From contig NZ_PPHF01000070.1 of assembly GCF_002904335.1 (NCBI RefSeq), positions 1 through 64,000 of the forward strand: 64,000 nucleotides of DNA. The letters run 5' to 3'. Both the position numbers and the translations under genes were made by a program. This document shows positions 23,200-31,426 of this stretch, one piece after another (the first letter of the stretch is position 1; each line of letters starts with the position of its first letter). The stretch is from Amycolatopsis sp. CA-126428 (GTDB lineage Bacteria; Actinomycetota; Actinomycetes; Mycobacteriales; Pseudonocardiaceae). The notes below the pieces were generated by a model. That model worked only from the letters and a program-made list of their open reading frames with translations. It was not told the DNA's origin and made no database searches.

Positions 23200-23830
23200 T
23201 CTCTCAAAGGTCAGCCGCCCACTCCTGCGCGACGAGGCGTACGACCGCATCCGGCAGGCCATCGTCGACGGCACGTTGCCGCCGGGTACCCCCCTGCGCG
23301 ACGGCGACCTCGCCGACCAGCTCGGCCTCTCGAAAGCCCCCGTCCGGGAAGCCCTCCGGCGGCTGGCCGACGACGGCCTCGTCGACTCGAAGCCGCAGAG
23401 CTACACGCGGGTCTCCGACGTCATGTCGCGCGACGTCCTGGACGCCCGGGAGATCGTCCGCGTGCTGCACGAGTTCGCGGTGAAACAAGCCGCCCCGAGG
23501 TGCCGGGCGGCCGACGTCGCCGCGATGCGCGCGGCCAACGACCGCTTTGCCGCGGCGATCGAAGCGCGGGACGTCGCCGCCGCCGTGAAAGCGGATGACG
23601 ATCTGCACGACATCCCCGTCCGGCTGGCGGGCAACGCCGCGGTGGCCGCGACCCTCGACCGCTACACCCCGCTGCTGCGCCGGCTGGAGCGCGCGCACTT
23701 CAGCTCGGCGCTCGCCTGGAACTCCGTCGAGCGCCACACGAAGCTCATCGACGCCCTCGAGAAGCACGACACCGAAACCGCCGCCTCCGTGATTTCGACC
23801 ATCTGGACCGAGCTGCTGGAGGACCGATGA
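23195..23830 (+). CDS. GntR-family (FadR subgroup) regulator of ACC deaminase
   Basis: 211-residue regulator. N-terminal winged helix about 8-75 with LRDGDLADQLGLSKAPVREA and LRRLADDGLV; C-terminal all-helical FCD ligand-binding domain about 85-205. I chose GTG 23195 because of the -10 spacing; an ATG at 23186 in the same frame lies inside the -10/operator palindrome. The stop overlaps the ACC deaminase start (ATGA), so the pair is an operon. GntR-type AcdR proteins accompany acdS in actinobacteria (family knowledge), so the effector is probably ACC or a related amino acid. Confidence 0.9.
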   Translation: MSLSKVSRPLLRDEAYDRIRQAIVDGTLPPGTPLRDGDLADQLGLSKAPVREALRRLADDGLVDSKPQSYTRVSDVMSRDVLDAREIVRVLHEFAVKQAAPRCRAADVAAMRAANDRFAAAIEARDVAAAVKADDDLHDIPVRLAGNAAVAATLDRYTPLLRRLERAHFSSALAWNSVERHTKLIDALEKHDTETAASVISTIWTELLEDR

Positions 23831-24822
23831 CCCTCGCCGACTTCCCCCGCTACCCCCTGCTGTTCGGCCCGTCGCCGGTGCACCCGCTCGAGCGGCTCAC
23901 CGCGCACCTCGGCGGAGCGAAGGTCTGGGCGAAGCGCGAGGACGTCAACTCCGGCCTCGCCTACGGCGGCAACAAGACCCGCAAGCTCGAATACCTGGTC
24001 GCCGACGCGCTCGCGCAGGGCGCCGACACGCTCGTCTCCATCGGTGGCGTCCAGTCCAACCACACCCGCCAGGTCGCGGCCGCCGCCGCGCGGGCCGGGC
24101 TGAAGGCCGTGCTGGTGCAGGAAAGCTGGGTCGACTGGCACGACCCGCTCTACGACAAGGTCGGCAACATCCAGCTCTCGCGCATCCTCGGCGCGGACGT
24201 CCGGCTCGTGCAGGCCGGCTTCGGCATCGGGTTCAAGGAAGCCTGGGAGGACGCGGTCGCCGAGATCGAAGCGAACGGCGGGAAGCCGTACGCCATCCCG
24301 GCCGGCGCGTCGGACCACCGGCTCGGCGGCCTCGGGTTCGCGAACTGGGTCGTAGAGCTGGAGCAGCAGGAGGCGGAACTGGGTGTCTTCTTCGACACGG
24401 TGATCGTCTGCTCGGTCACCGGCAGCACCCAGGGCGGCATGGTCGCGGGGACCGCGCTCGGAAGGACCCGACGCATCCTCGGCATCGACGCCTCCGCGAA
24501 GCCCGGGGAGACGCGCGAGCAGGTCACGCGCATCGCACGCAACACCGCCGAGCTGATCGGCGCCGGCGAGATCGCGGAAGTCGAGCTGGACGACCGCTAC
24601 CACGCCGGGGTCTACGGCATCCCGGACAAGTCCACTGTGGACGCGATCGAGACCTGCGCGCGGCTGGAGGGCATGATCACCGACCCGGTGTACGAGGGCA
24701 AGTCGATGGCGGGCCTCATCGACCTGGTCGGCCGCAGGGAAATCGGCACGGACTCGAACGTCCTCTACGCCCACCTGGGCGGGCAGCCCGCCCTCAACGG
24801 CTACACGAGCGTCCTCGGCTGA
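23827..24822 (+). CDS. acdS: 1-aminocyclopropane-1-carboxylate deaminase
   Basis: PLP enzyme that opens ACC, the plant ethylene precursor, to 2-oxobutyrate and ammonia. The 331-residue product has PLP lysine K50 in YGGNKTRKLEYL, SIGGVQSNHTRQVAA (with the nucleophilic Ser), and the segments EGMITDPVYEGKSM and VLYAHLGGQPALNGY, which carry the Glu and Leu that separate true ACC deaminases from D-cysteine desulfhydrases. True AcdS is therefore favoured. Translationally coupled to the GntR gene. The enzyme suggests a soil or rhizosphere lifestyle. Confidence 0.92.
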   Translation: MTLADFPRYPLLFGPSPVHPLERLTAHLGGAKVWAKREDVNSGLAYGGNKTRKLEYLVADALAQGADTLVSIGGVQSNHTRQVAAAAARAGLKAVLVQESWVDWHDPLYDKVGNIQLSRILGADVRLVQAGFGIGFKEAWEDAVAEIEANGGKPYAIPAGASDHRLGGLGFANWVVELEQQEAELGVFFDTVIVCSVTGSTQGGMVAGTALGRTRRILGIDASAKPGETREQVTRIARNTAELIGAGEIAEVELDDRYHAGVYGIPDKSTVDAIETCARLEGMITDPVYEGKSMAGLIDLVGRREIGTDSNVLYAHLGGQPALNGYTSVLG

Positions 24823-24825
24823 GGT

Positions 24826-24851
24826 GGTGGGCCGGGAGCACCCGGCCCACC
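24826..24851. terminator. bidirectional terminator between acdS and the RidA gene
   Basis: Perfect 11-bp stem GGTGGGCCGGG (24826-24836) with its complement (24841-24851) and an AGCA loop, between two convergent stop codons. Confidence 0.8.
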
Positions 24852-24857
24852 CCGAGC

Positions 24858-25241
24858 TCAGTCCAGCACGCAGAGCACGTCGATCTCGACGAGGAGCTCG
24901 CCCGGGAGGCCGACGTACACCGTCGTGCGGGCGGGCTGCGGCGCGTCGCCGATCAGCTCGTCGTACACCTCGTTGAACGGCGCGAAGTGGGCCGTGTCGG
25001 TCAGGTACACCCGGACCATGATCGCGTCGGCGAGGCTCGAGCCCGCCGCCGCCAGCACGGCTTCGATGTTCTTGAACGTCTGCCGGGTCTGGCCCGCGAC
25101 GTCGTCACCGACGATCTCGTTCGTGGCCGGGTCGAAGGCGACCTGGCCGGCGACCTGCAGCAGGTTCCCCTTGCGGACGGCCTGCGAGAACTTCGCCGGC
25201 GGCTTCGGCGCGTTCTCGGTGGAAACTGCCGTCTTGCTCAT
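24858..25241 (-). CDS. RidA-family enamine/imine deaminase
   Basis: 127-residue YjgF/YER057c/UK114-family protein. RidA enzymes hydrolyse reactive 2-aminoacrylate and related imines released by PLP enzymes. Family features: FSQAVRKGNLLQVAGQVAFD near the start, QTRQTFKNIEAVL, VRVYLTD and the C-terminal PARTTVYVGLP with the active-site arginine, followed by GELLVEIDVLC. ATG 25241 shares a base with the IclR stop (TGATG). In this locus it plausibly detoxifies imines made by the divergent D-amino acid deaminase. Confidence 0.92.
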   Translation of the reverse strand: MSKTAVSTENAPKPPAKFSQAVRKGNLLQVAGQVAFDPATNEIVGDDVAGQTRQTFKNIEAVLAAAGSSLADAIMVRVYLTDTAHFAPFNEVYDELIGDAPQPARTTVYVGLPGELLVEIDVLCVLD

Positions 25242-25999
25242 CAGTGCCCCTTTCCGTTCTCCGTCCATCCGCTGTGGACGGAAGCTTCCTTCGTGGCGGC
25301 CCGCAGCTCGGGCACCAGCGCCAGCAGGCCGTCGTAGTCGAGCAGCACCTTCGGCACCGACATCGACGCGGCGGCCAGCACCTCGCCGCCGGTCCCCCGC
25401 ACCGGCGCCGCGATGCAGTGGATGAAGTCCTCGTGTTCGGCGTTGTCGACGGCGTACCCGCGCTGGGCCACGCGCTCCAGCTCCGCCAGGTATTCCGAAG
25501 CCGTGGTGATCGTGTTCGGCGTCCGCACCGGGTACTCGATCGACCGCGCGATCTCCTCGCGCCGGGCCACCGGCATCGCCGCGACCAGCACCTTCCCCAC
25601 CGCGGTGCAGTGCAGCGGCGCGCGCTTGCCGATGCGCGAGTACATCCGCACCGAGTGCCGGCCTTCGAACTTGTCGATGTAGACGACTTCGCCGTCCTCG
25701 TAGCTGGCCAGGTGCACGGTGTGCCCGGTGCGCGCGTTGAGGGCGGCGAGCGCGGGGTGGGCGCTGCGCCGGACGTCGAAGGAGTCCAGGGCCTGGTTGG
25801 CGAGGTCGAACATGGCACTGCCCAGCCGGTAGTGGCGGGCGCCTTCGCGGCGGACGAAGTGGTGCTGTTCGAGGGTGCGCAGCAGCCGCAGCACGGTCGA
25901 CTTGTGCACGCCGATCTCGTCGGCGAGGTCGTCGAGGGTCCGCGCGTCCTGCGCGATCGAACCCAGCAACGTCAGCGCGCGGTCCAGGCTTTGGCTCAT
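25241..25999 (-). CDS. IclR-family transcriptional regulator
   Basis: 252-residue regulator. Winged helix at about 5-65 (LDDLADEIGVHKSTVLRLLR) and IclR effector domain at about 75-245 with HCTAVGKVLVA and the late RGTGGEVLAAASMSVPK. It lies between the PfkB kinase gene (ATGA overlap) and the RidA gene (TGATG overlap), on the strand opposite to the D-amino acid operon. It is the likely regulator of both arms through the GCAAC-type dyads at 27043-27068. Effector unknown; candidate compounds are a keto acid or keto-deoxy sugar. Confidence 0.92.
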   Translation of the reverse strand: MSQSLDRALTLLGSIAQDARTLDDLADEIGVHKSTVLRLLRTLEQHHFVRREGARHYRLGSAMFDLANQALDSFDVRRSAHPALAALNARTGHTVHLASYEDGEVVYIDKFEGRHSVRMYSRIGKRAPLHCTAVGKVLVAAMPVARREEIARSIEYPVRTPNTITTASEYLAELERVAQRGYAVDNAEHEDFIHCIAAPVRGTGGEVLAAASMSVPKVLLDYDGLLALVPELRAATKEASVHSGWTENGKGH

Positions 26000-26970
26000 G
26001 CGAGCACCACGCCCTCTCCGGTCAGCCGGGCCGAACGCCACTCGTCCGGGTCCGCGTGCAGGAGGATATCCACGACGCTGCGGGGCAGCGGGACCCCGAC
26101 GTCGTCGTGGGTCAGCAGGGTGACGGCGGCCTGCAGGTGGCCCTGGCGCAGCCGTTCCAGGGGCGTGGCGCCGCGCAGGGTCGCGGCCAGGAACCCGGCG
26201 GCGAACGCGTCGCCGGCGCCGACCGGCTCGACGACGTCGACCTTCAGCGCGGGCGCGAACAACGGCTCCCCCTCGACCAGCGTCGCCCCGCGCTCGCCGT
26301 GCTTGACCACGAGCGTGCGCCGCCCCGGCAGCAGCGTGCGCAACTCCGCCGGATCCCCGGTCCCCCACACCCGCTGGGCCTCGTCGTCGCCGGTCAGGAC
26401 GATGTCGGCCTGCCCGGCCAGCTCGGCGAGCAGGCCGGGGTCGCGGCCGGCCCACAGCGCGGGGCGCAGGTTGACGTCGAACGAGATCAGCCGGTCGCCG
26501 CGGGGCATCTCCAGCAGGGCGCGGACCAGCGCGAGGCAGCTGTCCGACAGCGCGGGCGTGATCCCCGACAGGTGCAGCACGCGGACGCCGTCGAGGTCGA
26601 GCCGATCCAGCAGCTCCGGGCCCATCCCGGACGCGGCCGAGCCCGTCCGGTAGTAGCGCACGGGACTGCCGCCGGCGCCGCTTTCCTTGACGTAGAGCCC
26701 GGTCGGGCGCAGCGGGTCGACCGAACAGGCACTGACGTCGACGCCGTGGGAGGCGACCTCCCGCAGCATCGCCCGGCCGAAGGGGTCGTCGCCGACCGCG
26801 CTCACCCAGCCGCTGCGCACCCCCAGCGTCGGCAGGTTGCAGGCCACGTTCGACTCGGCGCCGCCGATGGTGCGCACCCAGTGCTTCACCTCGTCCGGCG
26901 GGCCGGGTTCGGCGGGCACGAACAACGCCATCGTCTCGCCCACGCACAGCACCTCGGGCCCGCTCGTCAC
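25996..26970 (-). CDS. PfkB-family sugar kinase, 2-keto-3-deoxygluconate kinase-like
   Basis: 324-residue ribokinase-family enzyme. Starts VLCVGETMALFVP, has the substrate loop GGAESNVACNLPTLG (about 36-50), the first PfkB signature region around GWVSAVGDDPFGRAMLREV, and the anion-hole/catalytic motif EPVGAGDAFAAGFL with the catalytic Asp. The ordering and the RYYRTGSAASG segment resemble 2-keto-3-deoxygluconate kinases (KdgK). It is the first gene of the kinase-IclR-RidA unit. Specificity is inferred from family resemblance only. Confidence 0.88.
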   Translation of the reverse strand: MTSGPEVLCVGETMALFVPAEPGPPDEVKHWVRTIGGAESNVACNLPTLGVRSGWVSAVGDDPFGRAMLREVASHGVDVSACSVDPLRPTGLYVKESGAGGSPVRYYRTGSAASGMGPELLDRLDLDGVRVLHLSGITPALSDSCLALVRALLEMPRGDRLISFDVNLRPALWAGRDPGLLAELAGQADIVLTGDDEAQRVWGTGDPAELRTLLPGRRTLVVKHGERGATLVEGEPLFAPALKVDVVEPVGAGDAFAAGFLAATLRGATPLERLRQGHLQAAVTLLTHDDVGVPLPRSVVDILLHADPDEWRSARLTGEGVVLA

Positions 26971-26996
26971 TTTCCGTCTCCCTGCCCTTCACCCCG

Positions 26997-27068
26997 TTGA
27001 CCTGTGGCGACCCGGATGCTACACCTATGGCACTCAAAATGCGCAACGTCCGTTGCAGCATACGCAAC
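26997..27068 (+). promoter_or_regulatory. promoter and dyad operator of the D-amino acid operon
   Basis: -35 TTGACC (26997-27002), 17 nt, -10 TACACC (27020-27025). Downstream of the expected start site lie two overlapping dyads: GCAACG-TC-CGTTGC (27043-27056) and GTTGC-N7-GCAAC (27052-27068). Three alternating half-sites in a divergent region next to an IclR gene suggest an IclR operator that would block transcription. Confidence 0.65.
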
Positions 27069-27099
27069 TGTAACACTCCTAACGCAGGAGTCGCCGCCG

Positions 27100-28398
27100 A
27101 TGAATCGTTGCCTGATGGACCCCGCCGCGCTCGACGCGCTCCGCCAAGAACGCGTCGACTGGCGCTTCCGCTCCGCCGCGCCCGCGCTCACCGGGCTCAC
27201 CCTGCAAGAGGCCGCGGACCGCCGGCTGAACCTGTTCACCGACGGGTTCTTCGCCCCCTTCGTCGTCATCGACGAAGAAGCGCTCGAACACAACCTGCGG
27301 ACGATGGCCGCCTGGTGCGCCGCCCGCGGCGTGGCGCTCGCCCCGCACGGCAAGACGACCATGGCACCGCAACTGTTCGCGCGCCAGATCGAGCACGGCG
27401 CGTGGGGTGTGACCTGCGCGAACGCCGGTCACCTCCGGATCTACCGAGCCTTCGGGGTGTCCCGGATCCTGCTCGCCAACCAGCTCCTCGACCCGGCCGG
27501 CCTGCGCTGGCTGGCCGCCGAACTGGCGGCCGACCCGGGCTTCGAGTTCCTCTGCTGGGTCGACTCCGTCCGCGGCGTCGAGCTGATGACCGCGGCCCTC
27601 GAAGGCGCCGAGCGCCCGGTCGACGTCCTGGTCGAACTGGGCGCCGACGGCGGCCGCACCGGCGTCCGCGACACCGCGACCGCGCTGGCGATCGCCGAAG
27701 CGGTCCAGGCCAGCCCGGTGCTCCGGCTGCGCGGCACCGGCGGCTACGAAGGCGCACTCTCCCACGACACCGACGAAGCCGCGCTGGCCAAGATCAGCTC
27801 CTATGTGGACGGCCTGCGCAACCTGGCGATCTCCCTTTCCGACAAGGGACTCCTCGACGGGCAGATCGTCGTCACCGCCGGCGGCAGCGCCTACTTCGAC
27901 CAGGTGGCCGACGAGCTGACGAAACCGTGGCCGGACGGCCTCGACGTGCTCCCGGTGCTGCGCAGCGGCGCCTACCTCACCCACGACGACGGGTTCTACC
28001 GCCAGATCTCCCCGCTCGGCGACCACCCGCGCATCGACGGCGTCGACTCGTTCCGGCCGGCGCTGCGGGCGTGGGCGCAGGTGACGTCGAAGCCGTCGGA
28101 CGAGCTCGCGCTGCTCACCCTCGGCAAGCGCGACGCCTCCTTCGACGAGGGCATGCCCGAGCCGCAGCTGCGCCGCACCCCGGACGGCCCCGCCGAACCC
28201 CTCGAAGGCCACGTCGTCACGAAGCTGAACGACCAGCACGCCTTCCTCGCGCTGCCGCCGGGGTCGCCGGTCGAGGTCGGCGACTGGATCGGGCTCGGCC
28301 TCTCCCACCCGTGCACGGTGTTCGACAAGTGGCCGCTGCTGCCGGTGACCGCGGCCGACGGCGAAACCGTCGTCGACTACGTCCGGACGTGGTTCTGA
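27100..28398 (+). CDS. PLP-dependent D-amino acid deaminase (D-serine deaminase/D-threonine aldolase fold)
   Basis: 432-residue enzyme of the alanine racemase-like type III fold. APHGKTTMAPQLF (about 85-97) carries the PLP lysine, followed by VTCANAGHLRIYRAFGV. Near the C-terminus HPCTVFDKWPLLPV matches the His-x-Cys metal-binding region (H and C) of eukaryotic-type D-serine dehydratases. The substrate is probably D-serine or a similar D-amino acid. I chose ATG 27100 because of AGGAG 10 nt upstream; the longer frame starts inside the promoter. Its stop overlaps the start of the D-aminoacylase gene (TGATG). Confidence 0.88.
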   Translation: MNRCLMDPAALDALRQERVDWRFRSAAPALTGLTLQEAADRRLNLFTDGFFAPFVVIDEEALEHNLRTMAAWCAARGVALAPHGKTTMAPQLFARQIEHGAWGVTCANAGHLRIYRAFGVSRILLANQLLDPAGLRWLAAELAADPGFEFLCWVDSVRGVELMTAALEGAERPVDVLVELGADGGRTGVRDTATALAIAEAVQASPVLRLRGTGGYEGALSHDTDEAALAKISSYVDGLRNLAISLSDKGLLDGQIVVTAGGSAYFDQVADELTKPWPDGLDVLPVLRSGAYLTHDDGFYRQISPLGDHPRIDGVDSFRPALRAWAQVTSKPSDELALLTLGKRDASFDEGMPEPQLRRTPDGPAEPLEGHVVTKLNDQHAFLALPPGSPVEVGDWIGLGLSHPCTVFDKWPLLPVTAADGETVVDYVRTWF

Positions 28399-29993
28399 TG
28401 GACGTCGTCTTCCGCGGCGCGCTGGTCGCCGACGGCACCGGCGACGCGATCACGCGGCACGACGTCGGGATCACCGGGGCCAAGATCGCCAGTGTCGCCG
28501 AAGCGGGGTCGCTGGCCGGGCGCCGGACCATCGACGCCGACGGGCTGGTGCTCGCGCCCGGGTTCATCGACATGCACTCGCACTCGGACCTGCAGCTGCT
28601 GGCCAACCCGGACCACCCGGCCAAGATCACCCAGGGCGTGACGACCGAGGTCCTCGGCCAGGACGGGCTGTCGTACGCGCCCGTCGACGACGTCGTGCTC
28701 GAAGCGCTGCGGCAGCAGCTCGCGGGCTGGAACGACGACCCGCCGGGGTTCGACTGGAACTGGCGCTCGGTCGGCGAGTACCTCGACCGGCTCGACCGGG
28801 GCATCGCCGTGAACGCCGCCTACCTGGTACCGCAGGGCACGGTCCGGATGCTCACCGTCGGCTGGGACGACCGGCCCGCCACGGACACCGAGCTGGACCG
28901 GATGAAGGAACTCGTCGCCACCGGCCTGCACGAGGGCGCGATGGGGATGTCTTCGGGCCTCACCTACACGCCGGGGATGTACGCGGAGACGAGCGAGCTC
29001 GTCGAGCTGTGCCGGGTCGTCGGCGAGCTGGGCGGGTTCTACAGCCCGCACCACCGCAGCTACGGCAAGGGCGCGCTGGAGGCGTTCGCCGAAATGATCG
29101 ACGTGAGCAGGCGGTCCGGCTGCCCACTGCACCTGGCCCACGCGACGATGAACTTCTCGGTCAACAAGGGAAAAGCACCCGACCTGCTGAAGCTCCTCGA
29201 CGACGCCCTCGACGACGGCTGCGACATTTCCCTCGACACCTACCCGTACCTGCCGGGCGCGACCTACCTGAGCGCGCTGCTGCCCAGCTGGGCCACCGAA
29301 GGCGGACTGGACGCCACCCTCGCCCGGCTGTCCGATGTGGACGAACGCGAGCGGATCCGCGCCGAGATCGAGGAGTCCGGTTCGGACGGTGCGCACGGCG
29401 TCCCGATCGACTGGGAAGCCATCGAAATCAACGGCGTGCGCAACGAACACAACGCCCACCTGGTCGGGCACAGCGTTGCCGCGTCGGCCCGCGCACAAGG
29501 CACCGAACCGGCGAAGCTCTACTTCGACACCCTGCTCGACGAGCGGCTCGGGACGTCGTGCCTGATGCACGTCGGGCACGAAGAGAACGTCCAGGCCATC
29601 ATGCGGCACCCCACGCACACCGGCGGCAGCGACGGCCTGCTCGTCGGCGCGCGGCCGCACCCGCGCGCGTGGGGCACGTTCCCCCGCTACCTCGCCCGGT
29701 ACGTCCGTGAACTGGGCGTGCTGGACCTCGCCGAATGCGTCGCCCACCTCACCGGGCGCGCCGCACGGCGGCTGCGGCTGACCGACCGCGGGCTGGTCCG
29801 CGCCGGGTACGCCGCGGACCTGGTGCTGTTCGACCCCGAAACGGTCGCCGACACCGCCACCTTCGAAGACCCGCGGCAACCCGCCACGGGCCTCACCCAC
29901 GTGTTCGTCAACGGCGTCGCCGCCCTCGACGACGGTCGTCCCACCGGCGCCCTCGCCGGTGGTTCCCTGCGCAACCCCCGGAGAGCACGATGA
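28398..29993 (+). CDS. N-acyl-D-amino-acid deacylase (D-aminoacylase)
   Basis: 531-residue amidohydrolase-superfamily enzyme that removes the acyl group from N-acyl-D-amino acids. Metal site: PGFIDMHSHSD near residue 55-60, a conserved glutamate region in VTTEVLGQDGLSY, later PHHRSYGKG, HLAHATMN and GGSDGLLVGARPHPRAWGTF with the catalytic Asp. The C-terminal AADLVLFDPETV strand block closes the composite beta-sandwich. Placed after the deaminase gene and before the permease gene with overlapping codons on both sides; it would supply free D-amino acid to the deaminase. Confidence 0.93.
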   Translation: MDVVFRGALVADGTGDAITRHDVGITGAKIASVAEAGSLAGRRTIDADGLVLAPGFIDMHSHSDLQLLANPDHPAKITQGVTTEVLGQDGLSYAPVDDVVLEALRQQLAGWNDDPPGFDWNWRSVGEYLDRLDRGIAVNAAYLVPQGTVRMLTVGWDDRPATDTELDRMKELVATGLHEGAMGMSSGLTYTPGMYAETSELVELCRVVGELGGFYSPHHRSYGKGALEAFAEMIDVSRRSGCPLHLAHATMNFSVNKGKAPDLLKLLDDALDDGCDISLDTYPYLPGATYLSALLPSWATEGGLDATLARLSDVDERERIRAEIEESGSDGAHGVPIDWEAIEINGVRNEHNAHLVGHSVAASARAQGTEPAKLYFDTLLDERLGTSCLMHVGHEENVQAIMRHPTHTGGSDGLLVGARPHPRAWGTFPRYLARYVRELGVLDLAECVAHLTGRAARRLRLTDRGLVRAGYAADLVLFDPETVADTATFEDPRQPATGLTHVFVNGVAALDDGRPTGALAGGSLRNPRRAR

Positions 29994-31378
29994 TCCACTG
30001 GCTGCAACACACCACCGGCGGGCTGCTCACGCTCGCCGCCGTCTCGATCGCCGTCCTGCTGGTGCTGATCATCAAACTGAAGCTGGAACCCTTCATCGCG
30101 CTGATCGTCGTCGGCCTGCTGACGGCGCTGGCCGCGGGCCTGCCCGTCGGCACCATCGTCGGGTCGGCCCAGAAGGCGTCGGACTCCCTGCTGGAAAAGG
30201 GGTTCGGCAGCATCCTCGGGCACATCACGGCGATCATCGGACTGGGCACGATCCTCGGGTCGATCCTGGAACGCTCGGGCGGCGCGAAGGTGCTCACCGG
30301 GGCGCTGCTGCGGTCGTTCGGCGAGAAGCGGGCGCCGCTGGCCATGGGGGTCGCCGGGTTCATCTTCGGCATCCCGGTGTTCTTCGACATCGGCATCTTC
30401 GTGCTGGCCCCGCTGGTCTACGTCGCCGCGAAGCAGGGCGGCAAGTCCCTGGTGCTGTACGCGATGCCGCTGCTGGCCGGCCTGTCGATCACGCACGCCT
30501 TCCTGCCGCCGCACCCGGGCCCGGTCGCCGCGGCCGGGCTGCTGCACGTCGAGCTCGGCTGGATCATCCTGATGGGCCTGGCCTGCGGTATCCCGGCGTT
30601 CCTCATCGGCGGCGTGCTCTACTCGACCTGGATCGGCAAGCGCATCGTGGTCGACGTGCCCGAGGACATGGTCTTCGCCGAGGAGGAGGGCGAGCGCGAG
30701 GAGAACCCGCCGGCGCTGGGGCTGGTCGCCTCGATCATCGCGGTGCCGCTGGTGCTCATCCTGGCCGGCACGTTCGGCAGCATCTGGCTGCCGAAGGGTT
30801 CGGCGCTCGCCGGCGTCGCCGCGTTCATCGGCACCCCGGCCGTCGCGCTGACCGTCGCCGTCCTGCTCGCCTCCTGGCTGCTGGGCCTGCGGCGCGGGTT
30901 CACCGGCAAGGACCTCAACGAGCTGGCCGCGAAGTCGCTGCGGCCGGTCGCGATGATCCTGCTGGTCGTCGGCGCGGGCGCGTTCTTCGGCGCGGTGCTC
31001 TCGGCGACCGGGATCGGCAAGGCCGTGGCCGACTCGCTGCACGACGCCGGGCTGCCGGTGCTGCTCGCGGCGTACGTGATCAGCTGCGGCATGCGGATCG
31101 CGCAGGGTTCGGCGACCGTCGCCATCGTGACCACGAGCGGGATCATCGCCCCGACCGTGGCCCAGCTCGGTTATTCGCAGATCCAGCTGGCGCTGCTCGT
31201 GATGGCGATTTCGGCCGGGTCGATCATCGCCTCGCACGTCAACGACGGCGGGTTCTGGATCGTTTCGCGGTACTTCAACCTGACCGTGCCGCAGACGCTC
31301 AAGTCCTGGACGGCGCTGGAAACCGTGCTTTCCCTGTCCGGTTTCGGGGCTTCGGCATTGCTCATGGCCGTGGTCTAG
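29990..31378 (+). CDS. GntP-family permease
   Basis: 462-residue membrane protein with about 12 hydrophobic segments, family of gluconate (GntT/P) and D-serine (DsdX) transporters. Recognisable segments: ATG start overlapping the D-aminoacylase stop (ATGA), FGIPVFFDIGIFVLAPLVY, THAFLPPHPGPVAAAG, and SATVAIVTTSGIIAP near the C-terminus. In this operon D-serine or an N-acyl-D-amino acid is a more natural substrate than gluconate, although the neighbouring sugar kinase keeps a sugar acid possible. Confidence 0.92.
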   Translation: MIHWLQHTTGGLLTLAAVSIAVLLVLIIKLKLEPFIALIVVGLLTALAAGLPVGTIVGSAQKASDSLLEKGFGSILGHITAIIGLGTILGSILERSGGAKVLTGALLRSFGEKRAPLAMGVAGFIFGIPVFFDIGIFVLAPLVYVAAKQGGKSLVLYAMPLLAGLSITHAFLPPHPGPVAAAGLLHVELGWIILMGLACGIPAFLIGGVLYSTWIGKRIVVDVPEDMVFAEEEGEREENPPALGLVASIIAVPLVLILAGTFGSIWLPKGSALAGVAAFIGTPAVALTVAVLLASWLLGLRRGFTGKDLNELAAKSLRPVAMILLVVGAGAFFGAVLSATGIGKAVADSLHDAGLPVLLAAYVISCGMRIAQGSATVAIVTTSGIIAPTVAQLGYSQIQLALLVMAISAGSIIASHVNDGGFWIVSRYFNLTVPQTLKSWTALETVLSLSGFGASALLMAVV

Positions 31379-31426
31379 ACCATACTGGGGCCTGTCACCG
31401 CCGAAACCCGTTGGGAGACAAAGACG

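Noticed and set aside
29990..31378. Naming the permease gntP/gntT (gluconate)
   Set aside because: The family includes D-serine permeases, and the operon is about D-amino acids, so no gene symbol is assigned.
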